This document shows positions 42,839 to 51,363 of a stretch of 64,000 bases of DNA, piece by piece; within the stretch, counting starts at the first letter, position 1; every line of letters starts with the position of its first letter. The translations under genes were made by a program, and so were the position numbers. The notes under the pieces were generated by a model. That model ran no database searches, was not told the origin of the DNA, and saw only the letters and a list, made by a program, of their open reading frames with translations. This DNA is from Bacteroides timonensis (lineage in GTDB: Bacteria; Bacteroidota; Bacteroidia; Bacteroidales; Bacteroidaceae): positions 1 to 64,000 of the forward strand of contig NZ_CBVI010000020.1 in assembly GCF_000513195.1 (NCBI RefSeq), given 5' to 3'.

Positions 42839-45346
42839 TTAGCGTGAACTCAGCTTCTTTCTATATACAATCACCATTATCATAATGCCTATCACCATCA
42901 GAGCCAGTGCTGCATAAGCGATACCTTCCGTTACATGCAAGCTCTTCGGATCAAAGCGCATTTCGATGGTGTGCTTTCCGGCAGGGACGTACATAGAACG
43001 TAGGATATAGTCTGCGCGGGCAATGTCGGCAGGCTCTCCGTCAATGGTGGCTATCCAGCCGTCCGGGTAATAGATTTCGGAGAATACGATAACGCCGTCT
43101 TTAGAGTTATTCGTTTCATAAGCCAGACGGTTCGGTTCGTAACTTGTCAGATGCACGCTGGAAAGACTGTCTTTATGGGCAGTGGTAATACCTTTCAGAA
43201 TATCCTTGAAACGAGCATCTACTACGGCAGTCTCTGTTGGCAATATGGTGCTTAGGGCATCAATTTCCTGGTTGGCATTGTCCACGTAATCCACATTGTT
43301 GACGAACCATGCATTGCCGTAAGCGTACGGATTCTCGATAGGAACAGTCTGCCCTTGTCCGGCAGGGAGGATGAAATATTTCGTGTTCAGCATATTCAGA
43401 ACACGGAACTTGGAAGCATCTACACTGTCCATCTCACCACCTGCGGTAGCGATAGCCCGATAGGCTGCCTGCATTTCGGGGGAAATATGACGGTCAATCA
43501 TTTCCTGATAACGTCTCAGTTTGGCTGCGTGATATCCACCTACGCTCTTGTGCCAGTAAGAAGTTTTATTCTCGCTGAATGCATCTCCGGAAAAACTCAA
43601 TACGCGGTAATTCGGGTCAGTGTCTTGGAGGATGATTTCATCAGCTTGCGTTTTCTTAAAGGTGTCAACCTGGGCAGAACGGGGGACGAATTGGTCATCG
43701 TGCAGATAACGCTTGTTGACACTCCACATATCTGCTACACAGAGAATAGCGATGCCGGCAATTACGAATGACTTTCTTAGTTTTCCGCTGTAGTAAAGCC
43801 ACAGCAACACGCAGCCAATTACAATGATAATGAAGCTACGCAGTGCGTCGGCGCTTACCATTGCAGCACGCATTTCTGCCAGGTTGGAAAGGATGCCGGA
43901 TAGCTCGTTTGCAGGAATCATCTGCTGATTGACCGCATTCTGCAACATCTGCGCTTCCTGTGCGGGGACGAAAGTTGAACTGAAAGCTCCTGGAATCACG
44001 GCTAATATCAAAGCTACACCGGCAGTCAGTGTCAGACTGATACCAACGAACTTTATCTTCTTTTTCAATATCTCCGGTTCGTCCAGAATCTTTTTCAGAG
44101 CAAAGATAGCCAGTAGTGGAATGGTAAATTCAGCAATAACGAGGATGGATGATACTGCACGGAACTTACTATACATGGGTATATAATCAATGAAGAAATC
44201 TGTCAGTGGCATGAAGTTCTTACCCCATGAAAGAACAATGGAGAAGAATGTGGCTCCGATCAATGCCCATTTCAATGGACCTTTGACGATGAAGCAGCCT
44301 AGAATGAAAAGGAATAGTACAAAAGCACCTACATATACAGGACCTGACGTCATAGGCTGGCTACCAAAGTATTGGGACAGTTGCTGGTAGAGTCCGGCAT
44401 AGGTCGGATTGGCTTTTTCCATGGCTGTCTCATTCAGGGCGAGAGGAACAGAAGCACCACCTTTAAAGTTGGGCACTAATAAGGTCCAGGTTTCGCCGAT
44501 ACCATAGCTCCATTGGGTGATGTAGTCACGGTCCAGTCCGCTACTGGTTTGTTTGGCGGCGTCACCGGTTTCTACGAGCTCGCTTTTGCCGCGCATGGTT
44601 TCTTTGCTGTATTCATAAGTGTGATACAGGTTCGACAGATTGACGGATATACCAATCAGCGCAGCTACCACAAGCACACCGCTTGCCTTGAAGAATTGCG
44701 GTAAGGTCTTGTTGCGCCATGCGTCTTCAAAGTAGGCTCCTGCAATGAAGAGGATGACAAACAGGAAGTAATAACTCATCTGTACGTGGTTCGACAGAAT
44801 TTGCAGGGCAATGAACAGTGCTGTAACAATGCCTCCTGCCAGATATTTACCCCGGTAAGCCAGTACGATACCTGCTATTGTAGGTGGTATATAAGCTAGC
44901 GTGATAAACTTCCAGATGTGTCCGGCAGATATCAGAATGAAGAAGTAGGATGAGAATGCCCACATTAATCCGCCTAATCCTGCCAACCATGTAGGTATAC
45001 CGAATGCACGCAACAAGATGAAAAAGCCCAGCATCAGGATAAATGTCAGGTTGACATACGTAGGCAAAAATAGTTGGTAGACCTTCTGTACCCAGGTCAA
45101 CGGTTGGGTTGACTCGTAGCTGGGGGCTATCTGATAAGTCGGCATACCACCGAACAGAGAGTTAGTCCAGCGTGTATACTCACCGGTTTCTTCGCGATAC
45201 TGAGTCGCTTCTTGTCCGGCACCTGCACCGGCAGCCGTGTCATGTTGAAAAAGAATGCGGTTTTCTATATCCGCCGGGAAGAAATAGGCGAATGAAAGTA
45301 CTGCAAACATAAAGATGACCAGGAGGTCAGGGAGGAACTTCTTCAT
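42839..45346 (-). CDS. YfhO-family polytopic membrane protein
   Basis: About 835 residues from the ATG at 45346, which opens directly into the first membrane helix (FLPDLLVIFMFAVLSFAYFF). There are about a dozen helices in all, with a large extracytoplasmic C-terminal domain (residues ~560-800, ending GKHTIEMRFDPKSLHVTEGI) and a final helix. The family resembles membrane glycosyltransferases of the GT-C type; Gram-positive YfhO is linked to lipoteichoic acid glycosylation, while the Bacteroidetes role is unknown. A longer in-frame ATG at 45388 would be translated from the hairpin repeat (MSIVNCQF) and is rejected. Confidence 0.82.
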   Translation of the reverse strand: MKKFLPDLLVIFMFAVLSFAYFFPADIENRILFQHDTAAGAGAGQEATQYREETGEYTRWTNSLFGGMPTYQIAPSYESTQPLTWVQKVYQLFLPTYVNLTFILMLGFFILLRAFGIPTWLAGLGGLMWAFSSYFFILISAGHIWKFITLAYIPPTIAGIVLAYRGKYLAGGIVTALFIALQILSNHVQMSYYFLFVILFIAGAYFEDAWRNKTLPQFFKASGVLVVAALIGISVNLSNLYHTYEYSKETMRGKSELVETGDAAKQTSSGLDRDYITQWSYGIGETWTLLVPNFKGGASVPLALNETAMEKANPTYAGLYQQLSQYFGSQPMTSGPVYVGAFVLFLFILGCFIVKGPLKWALIGATFFSIVLSWGKNFMPLTDFFIDYIPMYSKFRAVSSILVIAEFTIPLLAIFALKKILDEPEILKKKIKFVGISLTLTAGVALILAVIPGAFSSTFVPAQEAQMLQNAVNQQMIPANELSGILSNLAEMRAAMVSADALRSFIIIVIGCVLLWLYYSGKLRKSFVIAGIAILCVADMWSVNKRYLHDDQFVPRSAQVDTFKKTQADEIILQDTDPNYRVLSFSGDAFSENKTSYWHKSVGGYHAAKLRRYQEMIDRHISPEMQAAYRAIATAGGEMDSVDASKFRVLNMLNTKYFILPAGQGQTVPIENPYAYGNAWFVNNVDYVDNANQEIDALSTILPTETAVVDARFKDILKGITTAHKDSLSSVHLTSYEPNRLAYETNNSKDGVIVFSEIYYPDGWIATIDGEPADIARADYILRSMYVPAGKHTIEMRFDPKSLHVTEGIAYAALALMVIGIMIMVIVYRKKLSSR

Positions 45347-45364
45347 AAAAACGGAGCTTTTATG

Positions 45365-45480
45365 AAATTGACAATTGACAATTGACAATTGACAATGGCT
45401 ATGCAGAATGACAGCGCAGCTTAATTGTCAATTGTCAATTGTCAATTGTCAATTTCGTTGTTTTTAATAACGATAGTGTT
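45365..45480. repeat. Heptamer-stem hairpin A plus 17-base tail shared with 48400-48416
   Basis: A perfect 32-bp inverted repeat (45365-45396 and 45424-45455) made of four ATTGACA-type 7-base units, with a 27-base spacer containing ATGCAGAATGACAGCGCAGC. Nine bases further lies TTAATAACGATAGTGTT (45464-45480), which is the end of the ahcY gene. The same 17 bases follow hairpin B at 48400-48416. Confidence 0.85.
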
Positions 45481-46882
45481 CGGCCTTATACGGTCCGTCT
45501 ACATTCACGCCTATATAGGCAGCTTGTTCGGGAGTAAGCTTCGTTAGCTTTACACCGATTTTCTCAAGATGCAGGCGCGCTACTTCCTCATCGAGGTGCT
45601 TAGGCAGGCGGTAAACACCGGTTTCGTATTTCTTGTTGAACAACTCGATCTGAGCCAATGTCTGGTTGGTGAATGAGTTACTCATAACGAATGACGGGTG
45701 TCCGGTGGCACAACCCAAGTTTACCAGACGACCATCAGCTAACAGAATAATGCTGTGTCCGTCAGGGAAATAATAGCGGTCTACCTGTGGCTTGATGTTA
45801 ACGCATTTGATACCGGGATAATGTTTAAGAGCATCCACCTGGATTTCATTGTCGAAGTGACCGATGTTGCAGACAATAGCCTGGTCCTTCATCTGCGTCA
45901 TGTGATCGATACGGATAATGTCGATATTGCCTGTTGTGGTAACAAAGATATTGCCTTGTGTGCAGGCTTCTTCCATGGTTACTACCTCAAAGCCTTCCAT
46001 AGCGGCTTGCAGAGCGCAAATCGGGTCTACTTCCGTAACCAATACTCGGGCACCGTATGAACGCATGGAATGTGAACATCCCTTACCTACATCACCATAT
46101 CCGCAGACCACCACTACCTTACCGGCAATCATTACATCCGTGGCGCGCTTGATGCCATCGGCAAGCGATTCGCGGCAGCCGTAAAGGTTATCGAATTTGG
46201 ATTTCGTTACAGAGTCGTTTACATTGAATGCCGGGAACAGCAATTTGCCTTCTTCCTGCATCTGATACAGACGATGTACGCCTGTAGTTGTTTCCTCAGA
46301 AACACCACGTACTTCGGCTGCTACACGTTGCCAGCGAGTAGGATCTGCGGCCAGTACGCACTTCAGAATTGCATTCAGTTCTATTTCATCTTCTGCATGG
46401 ACTTCTTTGTCCAGAATAGAAGCAGTGCTTTCGGCTTCATATCCCACATGTATCATCATGGTAGCGTCACCGCCATCGTCAACGATTACCGTAGGGCCTT
46501 TACCACCGGGGAAGTTCAGTGCCTGAAGCGTGCACCACCAGTAGTCGGCCAACGTTTCGCCTTTCCAGGCAAATACAGGTACTCCACTTGCGGCAATAGC
46601 AGCTGCGGCATGGTCTTGAGTCGAATATATGTTGCATGAGCACCAGCGTACTTCGGCACCCAGTGCCACGAGGGTTTCAATCAGTACCGCCGTCTGGATG
46701 GTCATGTGCAGGGAACCCATGATACGAGCACCTTTCAACGGTTTTGTTTCTCCATACTTTTCGCGAAGAGCCATAAGGCCGGGCATTTCTTGTTCTGCCA
46801 GATCGATTTCCTTGCGACCGAAGTCGGCAAGCGTAATGTCTGCCACCTTGTAGGGCAGAGTAGAGAATAATTCTTTAGACAT
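45464..46882 (-). CDS. ahcY: Adenosylhomocysteinase
   Basis: 472 residues. Converts S-adenosylhomocysteine to adenosine and homocysteine with bound NAD, keeping methylation going. Family motifs are plain: [51 protein letters not shown], the NAD-binding [20 protein letters not shown] and the C-terminal PYKAEHYRY. The start at 46882 is chosen over 46927 because a -7 element (TATCTTTG) covers 46914-46921. Cytosolic; it stands alone between the YfhO-like gene and the PAS kinase. Confidence 0.96.
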   Translation of the reverse strand: MSKELFSTLPYKVADITLADFGRKEIDLAEQEMPGLMALREKYGETKPLKGARIMGSLHMTIQTAVLIETLVALGAEVRWCSCNIYSTQDHAAAAIAASGVPVFAWKGETLADYWWCTLQALNFPGGKGPTVIVDDGGDATMMIHVGYEAESTASILDKEVHAEDEIELNAILKCVLAADPTRWQRVAAEVRGVSEETTTGVHRLYQMQEEGKLLFPAFNVNDSVTKSKFDNLYGCRESLADGIKRATDVMIAGKVVVVCGYGDVGKGCSHSMRSYGARVLVTEVDPICALQAAMEGFEVVTMEEACTQGNIFVTTTGNIDIIRIDHMTQMKDQAIVCNIGHFDNEIQVDALKHYPGIKCVNIKPQVDRYYFPDGHSIILLADGRLVNLGCATGHPSFVMSNSFTNQTLAQIELFNKKYETGVYRLPKHLDEEVARLHLEKIGVKLTKLTPEQAAYIGVNVDGPYKAEHYRY

Positions 46883-46913
46883 ATCTATCAATGATTTAAA
46901 ATAAAAAGTGATG

Positions 46914-46921
46914 CAAAGATA
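46914..46921 (-). promoter_or_regulatory. -7 element of ahcY
   Basis: TATCTTTG on the minus strand matches TAnnTTTG, 31 bases before the ATG at 46882, and excludes the longer start. Confidence 0.6.
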
Positions 46922-47007
46922 GAACATTCTGATTAGTAGGACAAAAGCTATTGGTTTTTTTTAAATAAAAGCCTGCAATATGTGTTGATATAATTGAAAA
47001 GATATGC

Positions 47008-47015
47008 TATATTTG
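47008..47015 (+). promoter_or_regulatory. -7 element of the PAS histidine kinase gene
   Basis: TATATTTG matches TAnnTTTG. It lies inside the longest possible frame, so the coding region must begin later, at 47055. Confidence 0.55.
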
Positions 47016-47054
47016 CTCCCCGAAAATAACACTCTACAACATATCTGCCTTGAA

Positions 47055-48227
47055 ATGAGGGATTATAAAGATAAAACGAAAGAAGAACTGCTGGAGATAA
47101 TCCGGGATTTGGAAGAACAGCTGGCAAGCCGCTCCCTGCCGGCCGATCCTTGTCCGGATGAAGAACCAGAACGCTTCCGTGAGAAATATGGCAAGGAAAT
47201 ACTGGAGGCTATCCCTGATATGTTGACGGTTTTTGATCGTAATCTGGACTACATAGAACTACTATCTTCTCCTGGTACCAATCATGTGGAAGGTCTGTCC
47301 GGTGAAGATAAGTCACATCCTAACCTGAAGGATATAGTGCCGGAATCAGAATATCGTAAGATTCGTGCTAATATGGAAAGAGTGTTGCGTACCGGTTTGC
47401 CCAGTATAGGGGAACATTCGTTACAGTTCGAAGGCGAGACGCATCATTACGAGAATCTGGTATGTCCGCTGGGAGATAAATACTTGTTGTGTATGTGCCG
47501 GGACGTGACGAGTCGGGAAAATGCACAGCGTGAGTTAGCCGCTGCCCGTGTAAAGGCTGAAGAATCCGACCGCTTGAAATCGGCATTCCTTGCAAATATG
47601 AGTCATGAGATCCGTACGCCTCTGAATGCGATTGTAGGATTCTCAAGATTGGTTATTTATCCGGGGCATGATGGAGACAAGGATGATTACTGCAACATTA
47701 TCGAGCAGAATTCGGAATTGCTGTTGTGTCTGTTTAATGATATTCTGGACTTGTCTGCTATGGAGGTGGGCTCTTTGAGGTTTGTTAAGGAGAAAGTAAA
47801 TGTGTATGCAGCCTGTCTTGAAGAATATGAAAGGCACCGGATGAAAGTTAATAAGGGTGTGAAACTGGCGCTGGATGATGTTGACAAGAATCTATATGTT
47901 ATCGGAGATAGGATGCGAATCATGCAGGTGTTGATGAACCTGTTAAGTAATGCCGCTAAATTTACTCCGTCCGGAGAGATTCATCTCGGTTATCAGCTTC
48001 GGGGGAATATCGTACAATTTTATGTAAAAGATACGGGTATCGGTATTCCGACCAATCGGGTGGCTAAGATATTTGAACGTTTCGGTAAGATTAATAACTT
48101 TGCGCAGGGTACCGGACTGGGACTGACTGTTTCCCGTATGCTGGTGGAACGGATGGGTGGGCGTATTTGGGTACGTTCAGGAGAAGGAATAGGGACGACG
48201 TTCTACTTTACGCTGCCGATGGCTTAA
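47055..48227 (+). CDS. Cytosolic PAS-domain sensor histidine kinase
   Basis: 390 residues from MRDYKDKTKEELLEIIRDLE. A short N-terminal coiled coil is followed by a PAS domain (about 45-160; ILEAIPDMLTVFDRNLDYIE), HisKA (FLANMSHEIRTPLNAIVGFS, His184) and HATPase (VLMNLLSNAAKFTPSGE, DTGIGIP, GTGLGLTVSRMLVERMGG). There are no membrane helices and no receiver domain, so it senses an internal signal and must pass phosphate to a separate regulator. No response regulator gene is adjacent, which makes it an orphan kinase. The longer start at 47004 is excluded by the -7 element at 47008-47015. Confidence 0.88.
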   Translation: MRDYKDKTKEELLEIIRDLEEQLASRSLPADPCPDEEPERFREKYGKEILEAIPDMLTVFDRNLDYIELLSSPGTNHVEGLSGEDKSHPNLKDIVPESEYRKIRANMERVLRTGLPSIGEHSLQFEGETHHYENLVCPLGDKYLLCMCRDVTSRENAQRELAAARVKAEESDRLKSAFLANMSHEIRTPLNAIVGFSRLVIYPGHDGDKDDYCNIIEQNSELLLCLFNDILDLSAMEVGSLRFVKEKVNVYAACLEEYERHRMKVNKGVKLALDDVDKNLYVIGDRMRIMQVLMNLLSNAAKFTPSGEIHLGYQLRGNIVQFYVKDTGIGIPTNRVAKIFERFGKINNFAQGTGLGLTVSRMLVERMGGRIWVRSGEGIGTTFYFTLPMA

Positions 48228-48240
48228 AGGTATTATGAAC

Positions 48241-48286
48241 CCAAAGAACCTGCTCTCTAAAGAATGAAAGAGAGCAGGTTCTTTGG
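48241..48286. terminator. Strong hairpin terminator behind the PAS kinase gene
   Basis: A perfect 18-bp stem (48241-48258 and 48269-48286) with a 10-base loop, directly after the stop at 48227. It probably works in both directions. Confidence 0.85.
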
Positions 48287-48311
48287 TCTTTGAAGGGCGG
48301 TCAGAGATATG

Positions 48312-48416
48312 AAATGAAGAATGAAGAATGAAGAATGAAGAATTGGCTGCGCTGTAATGCCGCATGGTAATTCTTCATTCTTCATTCTTCATTTTGTTAT
48401 TAATAACGATAGTGTT
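48312..48416. repeat. Heptamer-stem hairpin B plus ahcY-tail copy
   Basis: The left arm at 48312-48344 has four ATGAAGA-type heptamers and the right arm at 48369-48394 has three, forming a long stem. The spacer, read on the minus strand, is ATGCGGCATTACAGCGCAGC, which differs from the spacer of hairpin A at only 3 of 20 positions. It is followed at 48400-48416 by a 17-base perfect copy of the ahcY 3' end. Confidence 0.85.
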
Positions 48417-48421
48417 TAAAA

Positions 48422-50068
48422 TCAGATGATCTCTATCCCCTGTTCCTTACAAAGCTGTAGGCCTACATCTTTCAGTTTGAATTTCTGTATCTTGCCGCTG
48501 CCCGTCATAGGGAATTCATCAATGAAGAATACATATTTCGGTATCTTGTAACGTGAAATCTTGCCTGTACAGAAGTCGCGTACATCCGATTCGTGTATAT
48601 CCGCTTCTTCTTTCAGGATGATGAAAGCACCTACTTCTTCGCCATATTTCTTCGATGGAATGCCTGCCACTTGCACATCCTTCACACCTTCCAGTTTGTA
48701 GAGGAACTCTTCAATCTCTCGCGGATAGATATTTTCGCCACCACGGATAATCATATCCTTGATGCGTCCCGTAATGCGATAGTTACCGTCTTTATCTTTT
48801 ACTCCAAGGTCTCCGGAGTGGAGGAAACCGTCCTTATCGATTACTTCGGCTGTGGCTTGCGGATTCTTATAGTAACCTTTCATGTTATTATAGCCCCGGT
48901 TGCACATTTCACCTTGCACGCCTACGGGACATTCTTCTCCGGTTTCGGGATCAATCACCATGACTTCTGTATGTTCAAAATCATGTCCTACGGTATTGCA
49001 ACGGACATCGAATGGGTCGTCAATGCGTGAAGCTGTCATGCCCGGCGATGTTTCTGTCAGACCATACACACTCGTAACTTTCATATACATCTTTTCTTCC
49101 ACCTGCTTCATCAATTCCACAGGGCAGAGCGAACCTGCCATGATGCCGGTGCGCAGGCTGGACATGTCGAACATATCGAACATCGGATGGTGCAACTCGG
49201 CAATGAACATAGTAGGCACACCGTACAGAGCCGTGCAGCGTTCCTTATGTATAGAGGCAAGCACTACCAACGGATTGAAACGTTCCACCATAACCTCCGT
49301 GCAACCGTGTGTCAGGCAGTTCATAGTGGCCAGCACCACACCGAAACAGTGGAACAGGGGTACGCAGACGCAAAGTTTGTCATCAGCTGTGAACTTCATG
49401 TGTTCTCCGGTCAGATAGCCATTGTTGGTGATGTTGTAGTGAGTAAGCATGACACCTTTCGGAAAACCGGTGGTGCCGGATGTGTATTGCATATTCACTA
49501 CATCATGGCAGGTTACCTGACTTTTTAGATTATTCAGACATTCGTCTTCCACATTGTTACCCAGTAGGAGGATTTCAGCCGTATTGTACATACCACGATG
49601 TTTCTCCTGGCCTACATAAACAACGTTGCGCATGTGTGGAAAACGTTGGCTCTTCAGATGTCCGCGTTCGCAGGTTTTCAGTTCCGGCAGCATGGTGTAA
49701 GTCATCTGTACGAAATCGCTGTCCTTTTCACCATTCACAATGCAAAGGGTGTGCATATCCGAGTTTTCGCACAAATATTCCAGCTCAGCCTGCTTGTAGT
49801 TGGTGTTTACAGTGACATAGACGGCGCCGATTTTGGCACAGGCATACAGTAGCGTAAGCCAGTCGGGTACGTTGGCAGCCCATATGCCTACATGGGTTCC
49901 GCGTTCTACACCAATAGAGATCAGTCCTTTCGCCATGTCGTCTACCCGTCGGTTGAACTGGCTCCAGGTGAAGCGCAGGTTGCGGTCGGAATAAACAATA
50001 TATTCTTTATCGGGCGTAGTCTCTGCCCAGTGCTCCAGCCATTGGCCGAGTGTTCTTTCGTATAACAT
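48422..50068 (-). CDS. AMP-binding fatty acyl-CoA synthetase
   Basis: 548 residues. Motifs of the ANL superfamily appear in order: [20 protein letters not shown] (AMP/ATP site), [49 protein letters not shown] and the final catalytic Lys region [12 protein letters not shown]. It activates a carboxylic acid, most likely a medium- or long-chain fatty acid, to its acyl-CoA. It follows the XRE-cupin regulator on the same strand with hairpin C between them, an arrangement that suggests the regulator controls it. Cytosolic or membrane-associated. Confidence 0.93.
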   Translation of the reverse strand: MLYERTLGQWLEHWAETTPDKEYIVYSDRNLRFTWSQFNRRVDDMAKGLISIGVERGTHVGIWAANVPDWLTLLYACAKIGAVYVTVNTNYKQAELEYLCENSDMHTLCIVNGEKDSDFVQMTYTMLPELKTCERGHLKSQRFPHMRNVVYVGQEKHRGMYNTAEILLLGNNVEDECLNNLKSQVTCHDVVNMQYTSGTTGFPKGVMLTHYNITNNGYLTGEHMKFTADDKLCVCVPLFHCFGVVLATMNCLTHGCTEVMVERFNPLVVLASIHKERCTALYGVPTMFIAELHHPMFDMFDMSSLRTGIMAGSLCPVELMKQVEEKMYMKVTSVYGLTETSPGMTASRIDDPFDVRCNTVGHDFEHTEVMVIDPETGEECPVGVQGEMCNRGYNNMKGYYKNPQATAEVIDKDGFLHSGDLGVKDKDGNYRITGRIKDMIIRGGENIYPREIEEFLYKLEGVKDVQVAGIPSKKYGEEVGAFIILKEEADIHESDVRDFCTGKISRYKIPKYVFFIDEFPMTGSGKIQKFKLKDVGLQLCKEQGIEII

Positions 50069-50093
50069 AAATGAAGTGATAATGTTATAAAAG

Positions 50094-50169
50094 TGATAGG
50101 ATGGTAAGATGGTATGGTGATAAGATTAGAATAGCAATCCTATCATTCTACCATCTTACCATCCTATCA
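50094..50169. repeat. Intergenic hairpin C with short-unit stem
   Basis: A perfect 21-bp stem core (50094-50114 and 50149-50169; GATAGGAT/GGTAAGAT/GGTA units), with further partial pairing inside the 34-base spacer. It lies between the XRE-cupin gene and the acyl-CoA synthetase gene. The spacer lacks the GCGCAGC core of hairpins A and B. Confidence 0.8.
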
Positions 50170-50172
50170 TTC

Positions 50173-50748
50173 TTAAATGGGTGTATAGATTACTGCAAGA
50201 ATTTTTGCTGCTTTGCCTTCGTAAGCATGCACGTGGTGCGGAACGATGGAGTCATAATAGATGCTGTCTCCTTCTTCAAGCAGATATGTATTTTTACCGT
50301 AACTTATTTCCATGATACCTTCCATAACCATTATAAACTCTTCACCTTCGTGAGAGGAGAGTACGAAATCGCTATCTTCCGTAGCAGCTACGTCGATGAT
50401 AAACGGCTCCATGTGGCGGTCCGCTTTCGACTTGGACAGGGAATGATATTCCATGTGCTTGCGGCTCTGGATAGCATTATTGGAGAAGCTGATACTGTCT
50501 TTGGCTTCCGTCTTGCGGCAGATGGCCGGCCCCGTTTCATCCTGATCGTCAAGGAAAGTTCCCAGGCGTACACCCAGAACACGTGCTATTTTGATAAGTG
50601 GAGCCAGTGATGGCAAGTCAATGTTATTTTCAATGCGTTCAATCTGTTCTACGGCTAAACCGGAACGTTCGGCCAATTGCTCAATGCCGATTGATTGGCT
50701 TTCACGGAGTGACTTTATCTTTTCTCCGACAATCTTGCTTGTATCCAT
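50173..50748 (-). CDS. XRE-family regulator with C-terminal cupin domain
   Basis: 191 residues: an HTH of the Cro/C1 type (about 5-65; IKSLRESQSIGIEQLAERSG, IARVLGVRLGTFL) and a cupin domain (about 110-190; SHEGEEFIMVMEGIMEISYG, EEGDSIYYDSIVPHHVHAYE). Proteins of this build bind a small ligand in the cupin and control a neighbouring operon, here probably the acyl-CoA synthetase 104 bases downstream. A -7 element (TATTTTTG, minus strand 50799-50806) supports the start at 50748. Confidence 0.9.
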   Translation of the reverse strand: MDTSKIVGEKIKSLRESQSIGIEQLAERSGLAVEQIERIENNIDLPSLAPLIKIARVLGVRLGTFLDDQDETGPAICRKTEAKDSISFSNNAIQSRKHMEYHSLSKSKADRHMEPFIIDVAATEDSDFVLSSHEGEEFIMVMEGIMEISYGKNTYLLEEGDSIYYDSIVPHHVHAYEGKAAKILAVIYTPI

Positions 50749-50874
50749 AGTTGATAATGTTTTTCACCTATTAGGCTATAAATTTTATTGTTAAGGCACA
50801 AAAATAAAACAAACTTTTACTTGGTGCAACAATACACGGAGAAAAGTTTTCATCTGTGAAAGGAAAACAGTGTT

Positions 50875-51354
50875 TTAGAATATTTTATCTAAAAGAGTCT
50901 CGTTGGATATCAGTATGGAAACCTTACCTTTCATCCCATTCCGAATTTCATATTGAGTTTGAGATGGCAAAAGGATATTTGCAACAAAGTAGTTGTCGTT
51001 ATCAATGGTGATTACTTTATTATCTATTATTGCAATTTGGGATTTAATGGTACCATATCTTTTTGAAGGATAACCATCAAACTCTATTTGAATATCCATA
51101 CCAAGAGTTATCTCACTCAAATATTTATAAGGAACAAGCGTCCTTACATGAATTTTGTGATTAGAAATGATAGCAACGGCTTGTCCTTCTATATTTTCAG
51201 GATATGGAATGTAGTAAGCGGCAATGGCAAGCAACACAAATATAAAGGCTATAATTGAGATGCCGAACCTGACTAATGATGGAGGTATGACACCAATAAT
51301 ATTTCGAACCTTTTCGCTTCTGAGTTCTATTTGGTCAAAATTTTTCTGTTCCAT
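50875..51354 (-). CDS. Very short HlyD-like membrane protein of the radical SAM peptide locus
   Basis: 159 residues: a cytoplasmic N-terminus, one helix (about 30-48, FGISIIAFIFVLLAIAAYYI) and a small periplasmic beta part (IHVRTLVPYKYLSEITLGMD, RNGMKGKVSILISNETLLD) that matches the end of HlyD adaptors. The lipoyl halves and the coiled-coil hairpin, about 200 residues in the homologue at 132-1304, are absent. The gene lies 9 bases downstream of the peptidase-ABC exporter. It may be a reduced adaptor that contacts a different outer-membrane partner, or an eroded adaptor. Confidence 0.75.
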   Translation of the reverse strand: MEQKNFDQIELRSEKVRNIIGVIPPSLVRFGISIIAFIFVLLAIAAYYIPYPENIEGQAVAIISNHKIHVRTLVPYKYLSEITLGMDIQIEFDGYPSKRYGTIKSQIAIIDNKVITIDNDNYFVANILLPSQTQYEIRNGMKGKVSILISNETLLDKIF

Positions 51355-51363
51355 AATTCTTTC

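Noticed and set aside
45347..45388. Longer start of the YfhO-like protein
   Set aside because: The added residues (MSIVNCQFHKSSVF) come from the hairpin repeat; the ATG at 45346 leads directly into the first membrane helix.
46883..46927. Longer start of ahcY
   Set aside because: The extension contains the -7 promoter element TATCTTTG and is not part of the conserved enzyme.
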